DNA of 64,000 nt, taken from NCBI GenBank assembly GCA_963971285.1, contig OZ020248.1:19055873-19119872 (forward strand). The letters are read 5' to 3'. The notes under the pieces were generated by a model. It had not been told where the DNA came from and searched no databases. It saw only the letters and a program-made list of their open reading frames with translations. Origin of the DNA: Astropecten irregularis (lineage: Eukaryota > Echinodermata > Asteroidea > Paxillosida > Astropectinidae). Each line of letters opens with the position of its first letter. The stretch's first letter is position 1. A program made the position numbers and the translations under genes. Below are positions 1 through 10,470 of the stretch, piece after piece.

Positions 1-34
1 ATTCTAGTCTTTTAAGACTTATTTTATACCATCA

Positions 35-1860
35 AACAACTGTATTTCATAACAGTTTGCCATTTGCTGTTAGTGAGAATTCTCATTGTTTCACAGATTT
101 CTTCAATTTGAAAAATGTGAGCACCTCCTGCAGTTCAGTAAATAAATTAATATTATGTGTGACAGCACTTCATAATGTGAATGAAATGTGACAAGGATTC
201 TAAAGCCAACTTTTGCCAAACAAATTTAAGATTGTACATTAGTACTACTGTACATACATTGTATAGTTTGCAAACCTAATCATTTGTTTTACAATCAGCA
301 CGTACCCATAAAACTGAATCGGTGCATCATTATACATCTGCAGTGAGGGCAGAGTTCAAATGCAAAAATCAATATCACATCCTTTTTTAACAAAATGCAT
401 TATACCAATGGGAAAAACCTTTCACAAATTTGCAAATTGTTTTACATTAACAAATAAGTTACTAGAATATCAAGTGAGTATGGGTCACAACCTGAACCGT
501 CAGCTGAGGTTTGAAGCCCCAGTGACACCCTGAAGTTGGGTCATTCCAGGGTTCAGGTACTAACACCAAATACCTGTGAAGGGCAAGCCTAATTTGCATA
601 TTAACACCAAATACCTGTTCATAAATGCTGGTCTCATTATGCATTTAATGTGGGTTATAATAACCTGAACCGTCAGCTGAGGTTGAAACCCTCAGCTGAA
701 GTTGGGTCATTCCAGGGTTCAGGTTGCTAACACCAACTGTCTCTTAAACATTTGTAGTCTCTAAACAAATGTTCTCATTTCTGCACGTCGTTAACTGAGT
801 ATGGGTTATAACCTGAACCGTCAGCTGAGGTTTGAAGCCCCAGTGACACCCTTAAGTTGGGTCATTCCAGTGTTCAGGTGCTAACACCAAAACTGTTCTT
901 TAAGTTTGGTCTCATCATAATAAATTTAGTATGGGTTATAACCTGAACCGTCAGCTGATGTTTGAAGCCCCAGTGACACCCTGAAGTTGGGTCATTCCAG
1001 GGTTCAGGTGCTAACACCAACTACCTGTTAAACATTTGCTAGACTACTTGTGAATGTGGGCCAGTGTCGCATGCACACACAGAGCAGGGATACCATGGCT
1101 TGAAATCGAGAATACTACTAGCTTGTGAAAATAATTGCCACTCACTGGCACTTACCATGCTGCTACGATTAATCAAGTAGTTCAGAATGAGATAATCGCC
1201 CAGGCCTAAGAAGCATGTTGATGACAAACAAGGTACTGGACCATTGCATCTAGACAGTTTACTCGAATTGATCTTGAAGAACACAGTAATTTGTTAAATA
1301 TCAAGTCTCTTTTATAGTTTAGTTTCAAGACCAAGATGCATACAATTTATTATGGGTTATAACCTGAACCGTCAGCTGAGGTTTGAAGCCCCAGTGACAC
1401 CCTGAAGTTGGGTCATTCCAGGGTTCAGGTGCTTACACCAACTACCTGTTTAATATTCAGTCTCTTTTATAGTTTAGTTTCAAGACACCCTGACGTTGGG
1501 TCATTCTACGGTTCAGGTGCTAAAACCTGACTACATTTGTAGTCTAAATAAATGTTCTGTTTTAAACATGAAAACTGTACAAAGCACTGCTTATTTTAAT
1601 AAAAGCACATGGATCAATCCACGATGAAGTGTGTGTAAAAGTCTAATTATAAAACTCTTGTAAAATAGCATCTTTACTAATGTCTCAATGTGGTTGAAAG
1701 GAGAAGTGTAAGATCCAGGGTTGGAACCATAACACTGGTGAACACTTGTCACACTGATGTCAAGATACTTACATTTCATTGGAGATACAACTTTCATTGT
1801 GGCATTGAGTAGTGACATTGCAATCATTTACCCATTGTCTGAACAAAGTGAACAAATTAT
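35..1860. repeat. Dispersed repeat, copy A (partner at 45.5-47.4 kb)
   Basis: Long stretches match 45465-47370 in the same order: the ACTGTATTTCATAACAGTTT start, the CTCCTGCAGTTCAGTAAAT block, the ACATTGTATAGTTTGCAAAC block, the ~95-bp unit, and the block ending CATTGCAATCATTTACCCA. Copy A lacks about 0.9 kb that copy B has near 45.72-46.62 kb, but has more ~95-bp units. No long ORF and no clear terminal repeat are visible, so the class is unknown. It may be a non-autonomous element or a segmental duplication. Confidence 0.75.
478..1530. repeat. Irregular array of ~95-bp units with internal inverted arms
   Basis: Units start near 478, 651, 800, 930 and 1353, with a partial unit near 1480; a single unit lies at 46927-47022 in copy B. 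Each carries a conserved core CCTGAACCGTCAGCTGAGG followed by CCCAGTGACACCCTGAAGTTGGG-like sequence. The ends of each unit are complementary (ACCTGAAC near the start, GTTCAGGT near the end), so one unit can fold as a hairpin. Spacers between units are AT-rich and differ, so this is not a clean head-to-tail satellite. Confidence 0.8.
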
Positions 1861-2413
1861 GTTCTTCCATCGATGACCAAGTTCACATGTGTTTAATAAA
1901 ACTAGTGTCCGCCTGTATCCCTTGCTAACAGAAACCCTTATATTCTTCTTTCAGGGTCAGAGTATGAACACATTTTAATGTTTTTAAATGACATGAAGAA
2001 AGGCGAAGAACAGGCGTGCAACTTGGACTTTCCAAACTTTACTATACTTTGTCCAGTGTTTTTTCAATGGCATAGGAGTGAAGAGATAAAAAGAGGAAAT
2101 CAGCTGATCTGAGGAAAAGTTGCATGCCTGAAAGAAGTATGGAGAGGGAGTGGTGTTGTGCGTGATTTAGAAGTACAGTGTAGTTGATGTGGTGGAGTAT
2201 GAAGGTGATTGGGATCATACTGGCAACATGTGTGAGAAGGGCAGGTGTGTCAAGATCCTAGGATTCAAGTAGTATGTCAGAAGAGAAGTGCTACGTCTGA
2301 ACGAGAAGAGTATTAAGGTATAATAATAATATAATAATTATGCACAGGTGGCAACATCATCAACAGCCAGCGATATCACAGGCACTTATACTTTCTCTTT
2401 CCTTGTCTTCCAG
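1861..2413. other. Intergenic stretch without a recognised feature
   Basis: AT-rich non-coding sequence. I see no long ORF, repeat or RNA gene. The end (TGTCTTCCAG at about 2404-2413) resembles the splice acceptor of the DUF4806-like exon at 5.7 kb, so the last part is probably intron of the decayed copy that follows. Confidence 0.5.
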
Positions 2414-2790
2414 GTTTTAATAAGACAGTTATTAAACTATTAACAGAGATGTCATTCGAGGTGAAAGAAATGAGGAAGCGAGTGGGCCACAATACATCGC
2501 TCCTTAATGATCTTTCATCTCAAAGATCAGGCACTCTGAATGAAGAGCCAGCATTGTCCAGTGGAGACCGACCTGGGAGTGATGCTGCCGATTTAACCAA
2601 AACCAGTTTCTCTGTGGATGATCCTCCATGTTTGCATTCCATAGTGTTTGGATGTAAATGCAGAATGATGCTGGAAACTCCACATTTGCATCTCAACTCC
2701 ACTACAAGAAGTTTGTATATGCATGCCATGGTATGCCTTCCTGCATCTGCTAGACATCAACTACCAAGAGCAGTTTATGTGAAGAGATAA
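2414..2790 (+). pseudogene. Truncated DUF4806-like exon (oldest copy)
   Basis: The first ~130 bases match the exons at 5.74 kb and 11.6 kb: a splice acceptor, then coding for the MSFEVKEMRKRV, NTSLLNDLSSQ and RSGTLNE motifs. After SGTLNE (about 2543) the reading frame stays open to 2790 but no longer matches the copies, so the conserved LPMKHDKDLQELE part is missing. The downstream TTTGCATCTCAACTCC stretch is seen again near 11350, before the exon of the second block, so the order is scrambled. It is a broken fragment of the transposon family that dominates 4-17 kb. Confidence 0.6.
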
Positions 2791-3068
2791 AGGCTCTTGT
2801 GGTCATAATCCTGAGATTGTGATTTGTGATGCAACCATCTGTCTCTACGGAAAGACCTTTCTCTGTGGAAGGAGAATTTACAAAGGGCTACAAAAAATAA
2901 AACTCAATCATCAACCAGATGACCTTGGGTTTGCTAAACTGAGACATACCAGCTCTACAGTGTTAAACTAATGTAGGTTTCCACTGTATACCATCCTGTA
3001 TGCTGTGTCCATGTGCTTTGACCATAGAGCCACATGTAGAAGTCATGTACTGAGATACTGAGAGTGTA

Positions 3069-3101
<33 letters not shown>

Positions 3102-4248
3102 ATGAGAATGTAAGAGATACTGAGTGTATAATAAACCAACCCCAGTCATTATCACAAAGTTACTGTCTCCCGTTCTATATAATTGTTTGCGTGTCTGTAG
3201 TTGGGTACAACTCCCAATAGTTAGGAACGCAACAATAGGATGAAGCCCCGAGGACTGTTGGCAGTCGAGCCCAAACAGTGAGAAACATCCAGATACATCT
3301 GTCTCTACGGAAAGACCTTTCTCTGTGGAAGGAGAATTTACGAAGGGCTACGAAAAATAAAACTCAATCGTCTACCAGATCAGTACATTTTTCTATTCCC
3401 TTTCTCATGTGCAAGCAGAGTCTTGGTTCAAAAATATTCGCAGCCTACCCACTGCACTGCTTTTATAAAACACCATTTCGCAGATGCAAAGTCACTTTTT
3501 ATTGTGGCTCGTGGGAAAATCCGTATAAGAAGTGTTGCGTCTTATCAAGAGGAGTAGGGTATGTATTTAGAGTGAGATTAATTTTTTTTGGAATTGTTGA
3601 TATGATTTGAAGGGTTTTTGGTTTGCCTTTTTCAATTGAGTGTTTTACTTAATTATAGGATGTGGTATAGAACAGAGTTGTACAGGTGTATGCACATATT
3701 TTGATGTTTCTTTTATTAATGTAAGTGTACATGTATGTGATTACTCCATTTGATGTAGAGGAGATCAAAACTAATCTAAATCCTTCTATTTGCATCCTTG
3801 CATTTGCCTGAAACCACATAATAATTCCAGAAGCATGACTGCTTGAGAAAGATGTAATGAATGGTACCATTATAAATTAACCAACATCATAACGTAAGTC
3901 ATATTTGGATAAAGTCACATTTTATTGCAATTTAAATGACTGTAATGGGGACAAAAAGATATTTACTGGCCATGGACTTGCAACTGCAACCAATCCGTTA
4001 CCTAGTGAGGAACTTGGCAGAATTTGTAATCATGAGGGAGGGCCATGGTGGGACAGCTGGAGGAATGAAGAAGCAAGAAATAGCCATATTTGTATCTGAT
4101 TTTGCGTCTCGACTTTTAATTTTTTTTTTACATTTTGAATGATGAAAGCTTTTTGATTTGTATTTTGTTCTTAAGTAGATTTTCATTGAATGGTTGATGG
4201 GAAAAGAAGATATGAATTGATTACAAGCGGAACTTTTCATTCAGGATC
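2791..4248. other. Degenerate transposon-derived stretch with a hexamer microsatellite
   Basis: Contains a (GTGAGA)n microsatellite at about 3070-3110. The GGAAAGACCTTTCTCTGTGG phrase is repeated at ~2850 and ~3310 and again near 11505, marking decayed copies of the array that follows. The ORF at 3278-3610 has no recognisable domain and looks like chance. The rest is AT-rich and I see nothing else. Confidence 0.5.
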
Positions 4249-5313
4249 ATGGCAATATGTGCCCTCATCAGGACTACACATACAGCAGTCCGAGTACCGT
4301 GCCATTTGTCTCTTTGCCAGCCAAATACTCAAGGCATCATAGAAAAGAGTATGCAAGAGATTAAAAGAGCCAAGCTTATTCACGATAGATGCAGGAATGT
4401 TGTCGATTTCGTTTGTATCTATGAGCGAGACATCCTACCTTTGCAGAGGGAATTTTGTGAAGCCTTATGCAAGGGTAAGAAGAAAAACAAAGGGAAGTCA
4501 TTAAAATTAGCTTCAGAAATATGGGCGAAGCGAAATAGATGCAGCACTCCAAACAATAAAGGTATTTATTTCACCCCTCCTGTACCTGGAAGTTAGTACA
4601 GGACTTTGTCGTACAAATAAACCTTGATTGCAACATATAACAAGACGCTGCTGAATTTTGTCTACAACTCATGGTGCCATTTTTTTCACGAATCATGTAT
4701 AACAAACCAAGTCCAAACTCAAAAGGTGTCATGTGCATCAACTGCAATGAAACAATCATCGTTGAAAATGACAAGGGTCGTCAGTAGAGTAACGAAGAGA
4801 GGCAACGAGGCCACGTCATCGATTCATGACTGTGCACGAGGTGGCTTACATGGCAAGGTGGCTTTACAAAGCGAGCGTCTCCTTTTTTATAAACATATGG
4901 GTCATTCATCCCTTGTCAACACCAATGTCTATCAAGCACCGTTAGCAATTGAAGAAGTCAGAAAGGTGGGACAGCACTTACAACAGATGGATTTGCAAAT
5001 GTATTTCGGAGACAGGGACCACAAGCAGGCCGGGAACTGCACAGCAACTTGTCCAGCACATTTTAACATGGGCAATGAGCGTGAAGGAGGACAACAATGT
5101 GCCCCAAAACTCTTGAACTCTAAAGAACCACTTCTCATTGATAGGCCCTCATTTCACTGGTACTACAGCGGAAGTAATGCATGCTATGCTCGCTATGATA
5201 ACGAAGGTAACCACCGTACCCATGATGCGTGTGGTTTCCAAAATGGCGTGCAACACGGGAGGACCGTGTACTTCCAAAGGCAATTAACAGTAACACACTT
5301 AAAACAACAATGA
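4249..5313 (+). pseudogene. Scrambled copy of the DUF4806/His-Cys/Mutator-like element
   Basis: Three pieces found in the 5.6-17 kb blocks occur here in shortened form. 4340-4595 encodes the linker (KRAKLIHDRCRNVVDF, KKNKGKSLKLASEIWAKR). 4650-4860 encodes the segment before the His-Cys box (HESCITNQVQ, KQSSLKMTR) and stops at GGLHG, just where the others continue to the zinc-binding box. 5007-5150 jumps to the Mutator-like part (GDRDHKQAGNCTATC, MGNEREGGQQCAPKLL). The whole His-Cys box and the first part of the Mutator-like domain are therefore deleted. The 229-residue ORF at 4624-5313 is this deletion product, not a functional fusion. Confidence 0.6.
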
Positions 5314-5673
5314 TGTGCGTACACATACACATTCTGCATAAATTGGATGTTGGATTCTCTGGATTCTCGCGAACATCATGGGGTGGGAATCCATATGGAT
5401 TCTCGCCATTTTTCACGAAATTCTAGGCCTGTAGGGTGACAACTGATACCTACGTTGGTATGGCACAAGGTGTCACATATGTTACGTAAGGCCGCAGGTA
5501 TGGAAATTAAGCATTTGTTAGACCCTCCTTGTTTGAATAGATCCTTTTGTGCAGTAAAGAGATGTTCATAATTAAGAAATTTAGTTCTTCTTCTTTGATT
5601 GGATGTGTTTTTTTATTTAAGTGGAAAAAACTGGTGGTAACGTACTTTATAAAAAAAACAAAAACGTTTAACC

Positions 5674-6003
5674 ATGCCTAATGTGATTCACCGCGAGATC
5701 ACCGCCGCCGATACTTACTCATGTTGTCTTCCAGGTTTTAATAAGACAGTTATAAAACTATTGACAGAGCTGTCATTCGAGGTTAAAGAAATTAGGAAGC
5801 GAGTGGACCACAATACATCGTTCCTTAATGACCTTTCATCACAAAGATCAGGCACTCTGAATGAAGACATGGTGGAGACGGACCTTGGAGTGACACTACC
5901 CATGAAACATGACAAAGACCTGCAGGAATTGGAGTTCAAACTAGAAGATGAAGACTTTGTCAAACAATTGGTAAGAAGAGGCAATGTGCAAGTCCTATGT
6001 TAA
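5674..6003 (+). CDS. DUF4806-like transposon exon, block 1
   Basis: A 109-residue open frame. Residues 23-55 are a helical, charged segment (LTELSFEVKEIRKRVDHN). Residues 75-100 read LPMKHDKDLQELEFKLEDED and FVKQLV, matching my memory of the start of the DUF4806 domain (P-L-x-T-x-x-E-L-x-x-L-E-x-x-L-x-D-x-x-F-x-x-x-L-V), a domain common in invertebrate transposon-derived proteins. The rest of a DUF4806 domain is not in this exon. An AG acceptor (TGTCTTCCAG) lies inside the ORF before GFNKTVIKLL, so the true exon probably begins near 5736. The same exon recurs at 11.6 kb. Function is unknown. Confidence 0.5.
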   Translation: MPNVIHREITAADTYSCCLPGFNKTVIKLLTELSFEVKEIRKRVDHNTSFLNDLSSQRSGTLNEDMVETDLGVTLPMKHDKDLQELEFKLEDEDFVKQLVRRGNVQVLC

Positions 6004-6099
6004 CTTTAATGTTGCATGATTGATTACGTAGAGACACCATACCAAAAATATTAAAAACTATACAACTCCTTAAAAATACCAATGTCATAGAAAAAGAGC

Positions 6100-6468
6100 A
6101 TGCAAGAGGTAAAAAGAGCCAAGCTTATTCACGATAGATGCAGGAATGTTGTTGATTTCGTCCGTATCTATGAACGAGACATCCCACCTTCGCAGAGGCA
6201 ATTTTGTGCAGCCTTATGCAAAGGTAAGAAGAAAAACAAAGGGAAATCATTGAAATTAGCTTCAGAAATATGGGCGAAGCGAAATAGATGCAGCACTCCA
6301 AACAATAAAGGTGTTTATTTCACACCTCCTGTACCTGGACTCCAGTTTAAAGAGAAACCCAAACAAAAGCAAGTTAACGCTCAGAAGGAAAAACGCGACA
6401 TTCATGATTCAGACATTGATTCACCAGCCTCATCCCTACCCAGCAAAAAAATCGAAAAAAGGCTCTGA
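6100..6468 (+). CDS. Lysine-rich linker exon, block 1
   Basis: A 122-residue open frame, repeated with small changes at 4340-4595 and 11960-12330. It starts with EVKRAKLIHDRCRNVVDF, passes KKNKGKSLKLASEIWAKRNR and ends in a basic, serine-rich tail. I do not recognise a domain. It probably belongs to the same transposon protein as the DUF4806-like exon upstream and the His-Cys exon downstream. In block 2 an extra base in the tail (KKCDIRDSD versus KRDIHDSD) shifts the frame, so block 1 is the better-preserved copy. Confidence 0.4.
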   Translation: MQEVKRAKLIHDRCRNVVDFVRIYERDIPPSQRQFCAALCKGKKKNKGKSLKLASEIWAKRNRCSTPNNKGVYFTPPVPGLQFKEKPKQKQVNAQKEKRDIHDSDIDSPASSLPSKKIEKRL

Positions 6469-6773
6469 ATGTTATCACAATGTAAATAGACAAACTTCGA
6501 GGGAGATTTCAAATAACCGAGTTTCATGTTGGCAGATAGCCACAATCCAAGCCATGAAGACATTTTTCAACTGGACTAAACTCAGCACAACAAAATTTGA
6601 GAGAACGATGGTTATATTTGGAGATGTTTAATTCAATTATTCTATTATTCATGGCACTAGACACTGACAACGCTAGACCAGTTCCATCCCGTGAAATAAA
6701 GAAGTTAGTGTAGGACTGTGACGTACAAATAAACTTTGATTCTAACATACAACAAGACGCTGCCGAATTTTAT

Positions 6774-7148
6774 TTGCAACTCATGGTGCAATTTTTTCAC
6801 GAATCATGTATAACAAACCAAGTCCAAATTCAAAAAGTGTCATGTGCATCAACTGCAATGAAACAATCGTCGTTGAAAATGACAAGGGACGTCAGTAGAG
6901 TAAGGAGGAGAGGTAAAGAGGCCACATCATTGATTAATGACTATACACAGGGTGGCTTATATGGCACACACCGCCGAAATAAAAATCTGCCACGGGAGTG
7001 TGATGTAAGTCACCTGTGCAAGAATTCATTGTGTGTTTGCTTTGAGCATCTGTTGCTTGAGCCCAGAGCAGTAAATAATTCAAGAAAAATCTGCAAGAGA
7101 CAGCACAAGTGCCAAGGCCACGATGGTTTCAAAAACTGTATCATTTAA
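6774..7148 (+). CDS. His-Cys-box (I-PpoI-type) endonuclease exon, unit 1
   Basis: A 124-residue open frame, the only one of the four copies in which the N-terminal part and the zinc-binding box are in one frame. The box reads ECDVSHLC-KNSLCVCFEHL-(8)-N-NSRKIC-(5)-C-QGH-(5)-C. Spacings H-x-C, C-x4-C, C-x4-H, H-x8-N and N-x5-C equal those of the I-PpoI residues H98, C100, C105, H110, N119 and C125; the later C/C/H/C set is spaced slightly wider. This matches the Pfam zinc-binding loop of His-Me finger homing endonucleases. In I-PpoI the H and N are catalytic and the C/H residues bind two zinc ions. The joined frame depends on two extra bases in AAATAAAAATCTGCC compared with units 2-4. An ATG is at codon 4 of the frame. 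DNA-cleaving activity is inference. Confidence 0.6.
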   Translation: MQLMVQFFHESCITNQVQIQKVSCASTAMKQSSLKMTRDVSRVRRRGKEATSLINDYTQGGLYGTHRRNKNLPRECDVSHLCKNSLCVCFEHLLLEPRAVNNSRKICKRQHKCQGHDGFKNCII

Positions 7149-7159
7149 ATGATAGTGAC

Positions 7160-7730
7160 AGCCAGCCCACATTGATGGCAGATGCTGAGGAACTTTTGGG
7201 CTTGGCTGTGTTGGAGGAGGAGGCTCTTGTCAGCCAGGATACAATAGTGCCGCCTTCGGGGGAATTCCTAGCAAAACACAGCAAACAAATGGGGTGAAAT
7301 CATCACCGCAGAAAATCACAAGGACATGTGCGACAAAAGAACAATTGTGAAAGATATTCATGAACTCCAGGGTTATGAGAGAGACAGTGCAATTGCAGTG
7401 GAAATTGACCGTCAGTACAACAACCCTCTTTGGAACTGTCGCAAGAAAACGCCCTTCATTCCTGCAACTCAGACCAGAGATGTTGTCTGTGAAAATGTCA
7501 TGGCCAACAAATAAGTGGTGATGTATCACCAAGAGAACAAACTATGCAAAAAATGTGACAATGTCTGAGACAGGCACCACATCAAGCAGGCCGGGAACTA
7601 CACAGCCACTTGCAAAGCCTATTACAACATGGGCAATGAGCGTGAAGGAGGACAACAATGTGCCCCAAAACTCTTGAACTCTAAAGAACCACTTTTCATT
7701 GATAGGGTGACAACTGATACCTAAGGTTGT
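7160..7730 (+). pseudogene. Mutator-like transposase fragment, unit 1
   Basis: After an acidic linker (SQPTLMADAEELLGL) a frame from 7326 encodes MCDKRTIVKDIHELQGYERD, then EIDRQYNNPLWNCRKKTPF and PATQTRDVVCENV. A TAA at codon ANK-stop interrupts it; the frame then continues with VMYHQENKLCKKC, QAGNYTATC, MGNEREGGQQCAPKLL and a final VTTDT-stop. The string (Y-N-N-P ... K-T-P-F-x-P-A-T-Q ... C-E-x-V-T ... K-L-C-x-x-C ... G-N-E-x-x-x-x-x-x-C-A-x-x-L ... V-T-T-D) resembles the metazoan Mutator-like transposase domain, ending at its first aspartate-rich motif. The in-frame stop, also in units 2 and 3, makes it a pseudogene or a segment needing splicing. Confidence 0.45.
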
Positions 7731-7899
7731 CTTGCACAAGGTGTTACATATGCAAAGTAAGGCTGCAGGTATGGAAATTTAGCATTTGATAGACCCTCCT
7801 CGTTTGAAGAGATTCCTCTGTGCAGCTGTAAGTCTTGCCAAATTCAGTAAAGAGATGTTCCCATGAGGCTCCATGATCCAAGGATGGCATCATCTCAGG

Positions 7900-8275
7900 G
7901 GAAGAAATAAATCATTCCCACTGAAAGCTGTGTGTGAGAAGGAGCTGGATGTCAGAAGAGAGGGGAGGGGGTCCTGACATGTCTGAGAGCTGAAGGGCAC
8001 GATTCAAGTAGTGAAGAGGAAGATGAAGATGGGGAGGAAAGCAACCAAACTGTGACATCTGGGTGCTTTCCCCACATCTGCAGCTAGATGGCCAGGGGAA
8101 CATCATTGAGAAGGATGAACAATCCTACCAATGGATTGATAAGCTCCTTCCGAGGGAGTTCGGCACTTTCGATCCGACGGAATTGCTGAAGGATGTTTTC
8201 GTGTCATTGGCCGAAACGCTGCACGAAAATGCAATATCTGCATTTTTCTCAGTTGGTGAGATAATCATGTGTTAA
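7900..8275 (+). pseudogene. C-terminal piece of the array element, unit 1
   Basis: An acidic serine stretch (DSSSEEEDEDGEESNQT in the best frame, out of frame here) is followed by an ORF at 8063-8275 reading NIIEKDEQSYQWIDKLLPRE, then FGTFDPTELLKDVF and SLAETLHENAISAFFSV. The same piece recurs at 9900-10080, 13914-14150 and 15760-15950. I do not recognise the family. In the longer copies (units 2 and 4) it leads into the IIKDRNPTDLPQKDS motif that is also seen at 52.3 and 53.8 kb, so it is part of the same protein family. Confidence 0.4.
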
Positions 8276-8601
8276 TCATCAGAAGAAAAAACTAATCATC
8301 CACATCCAATCGAATGTTGACAGATTCACCACTGAACTTTCTACGTCCTTTGGCAGTGGTGGAATGGAATGAGGTGGATTGATCCACACCTTTTCCTCAG
8401 AGGATTTAAGGAAATTCTTCCTACATGAAGTGGAAAGATTCAATGAGTAAGTATGATCTGAAACACAAAAACCACAATTCAAGCCATGAAGACATTTTTC
8501 AGCTCGTCCAAACTCAGTGCAACCAAATTTGAGAGACTGATGGTTATATTTGGAGACGTTTAATTCAATTATTCCTGGAATTATTCACTGCGGAATTTTA
8601 T

Positions 8602-8974
8602 TTGCAACTCATGGTGCCATTTTTTCACAAATCATGTATAACAAACCAAGTCCAAATTCAAAAAGTGTCATGTGCATCAACTGCAATGAAACAATCATCG
8701 TTGAAAATGTTGAGGGACGTCAGTAGAGTAACGAGGAGAGGTAATGTGGCCACATCATTGATTAATGACTATATACAGGGTGGCTTATATGGCACACACC
8801 GCCGAAATAAATTTGCCACGGGAGTGTGATGTTAGTCACCTGTGCCAGAATTCATTGTGTGTTTGCTTTGAGCATCTGTCGCTTGAGCCCAGAGCAGTAA
8901 ATAATTCAAGAAAAATCTGCAAGAGACGACACGAGTGCCAAGGCCACGGTGGATTCAAAAACTGTATCATTTAA
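8602..8974 (+). pseudogene. His-Cys-box endonuclease exon, unit 2 (frameshifted)
   Basis: The N-terminal frame (8602-8829) runs off after THRRNKFATGV, and the zinc-binding box (ECDVSHLCQNSLCVCFEHLS, then LEPRAVNNSRKIC and CQGHGGFKNC) is in the next frame at 8765-8974. All zinc ligands and the H and N predicted to be catalytic are kept. The frame break lies at AAATAAATTTGCC, where unit 1 has two more bases. Units 2, 3 and 4 share this break, so either unit 1 was changed or an intron boundary lies here. Confidence 0.55.
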
Positions 8975-8989
8975 ATGATAGTGACAGCC

Positions 8990-9540
8990 AGCCCACATTG
9001 ATGGCAGATGCTGAGGAACTTTGGGGCTTGGCTGTGTCGGAGGAGGAGGCTCTTGTCAGCCAGGATACAATAGTGCCGCCTTCGGGGGGAATTCCTAGCA
9101 AAACACAGCAAACAAATGGGGTGAAATCATCACCGCAGAAAATCACAAGGACATGTGCGACAAAAGAACAATTGTGAAAGATATTCATGAACTCCAGGGT
9201 TATGAGAGAGACAGTGCAATTGCAGTGGAAATTGACCGTCAGTACAACAACCCTCTTTGGAACTGTCGCAAGAAAACACCATTCATTCCTGCAACTCAGA
9301 CCAGAGATGTTGTCTGTGAAAATGTCACGGCCAACAAATAAGTGGTGATGTATCACCAAGAGAACAAACTATGCAAAAAATGTGACAATGTCGGAGACGG
9401 GGACCACATCAAGCAGGCCGGGAACTACACAGCCACTTGTAAAGCCTATTACAACATGGGCAATGAGCGTGAAGGAGGACAACAATGTGTCCAATACTCT
9501 TGAACTCTAAAGAACCACTTTTCATTGATAGGGTGACAAC
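8990..9540 (+). pseudogene. Mutator-like transposase fragment, unit 2
   Basis: Nearly identical to unit 1: linker SQPTLMADAEELWGL, then MCDKRTIVKDIHE at 9153, the TAA after TANK, and the continuation with HIKQAGNYTATC and NEREGGQQC. Near 9490 the copy has TGTCCAATACTC where the others have TGCCCCAAAACTC, which breaks the CAPKLL motif. It is not functional as it stands. Confidence 0.45.
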
Positions 9541-9889
9541 TGATACCTAAGGTTGTCTTGCACAAGGTGTTACATATGCAAAGTAAGGCTGCAGGTATGG
9601 AAATTTAGCATTTGATAGACCCTCCTCGTTTGAAGAGATTCCTCTGTGCAGCTGTAAGTCTTGCCAAATTCAGTAAAGAGATGTTCCCATGAGGCTCCAT
9701 GATCCAAGGATGGCATCATCTCAGGGGAAGAAATAAATCATTCCCACTGAAAGCTGTGTGTGAGAAGGAGCTGGATGTCAGAAGAGAGGGGAGGGGGTCC
9801 TGACATGTCTGAGAGCTGAAGGGCATGATTCCAGCAGTGAAGAGGAAGATGAAGATGGGGAGGAAAGCAACCAAACTGGGACATCTGGG

Positions 9890-10470
9890 TGCTTTCACCA
9901 GCAGCTAGATGGCCAGGGGAACATCATTGAGAAGGATGAACAGTCCTACCAATGGATTGATAAGCTCCTTCCGAGGGAGTTCGGCACTTTTGACCCGACG
10001 GAATTGCTGAAGGATGTGTTCGTGTCATTGGCCGAAACGCTGCATGAAAATGCAATATCTGCATTCTTCTCAGTTGATGAGATAATCATATGTGTCAATC
10101 ATCAGAAGAAAAAAACTAATTATCGACATCTTTTAACATCTCTGAACATATACAAAGAAGTCCAGCACACATAGCTTATCAATACTTTCTTCAGGCTGTC
10201 ATGGAATTCATAATAAAAGATAGAAATCCGACTGATTTACCACAAAAAGATTCAGCTTCAGGACTGCATCCCATTTCATATGAGCAAGTACTACGTGGTT
10301 TTAGTAACACTATTAATTTCTGCTTACTATTTTAAATCTTTTATTTCAGATTTTTTGCCAGGACATGCTTTGTCACCAATTGGGCATTCCAATCGAACGT
10401 TGACAGATTCACCACTGAACTGTCTTCGTTGTTTGGCAGTGGTGGAATGGGATGAGGTGGATTGATCCAC
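9890..10470 (+). pseudogene. C-terminal tail of block 1 (DLPQKDS family)
   Basis: A frame reads QLDGQGNIIEKDEQSYQWID, then LLPREFGTFDPTELLKDVF and HENAISAFFSVDEIIICVN. After a break it gives AYQYFLQAVMEFIIKDRNPT and DLPQKDSASGLHPISYEQ. A typical acceptor (TTTTATTTCAG at about 10339-10349) follows. The II-K-x-R-N-x-x-D-L-P motif is shared with 52.27 kb and 53.77 kb, where LRYVAGYI follows, so this is the same unnamed transposon protein family. Stops and frame changes make it a relic. Confidence 0.4.

Noticed and set aside
4624-5313. 229-residue ORF as a new fusion protein
   Set aside because: It is a deletion product of the array element; its parts fall in different functional frames of the better copies.
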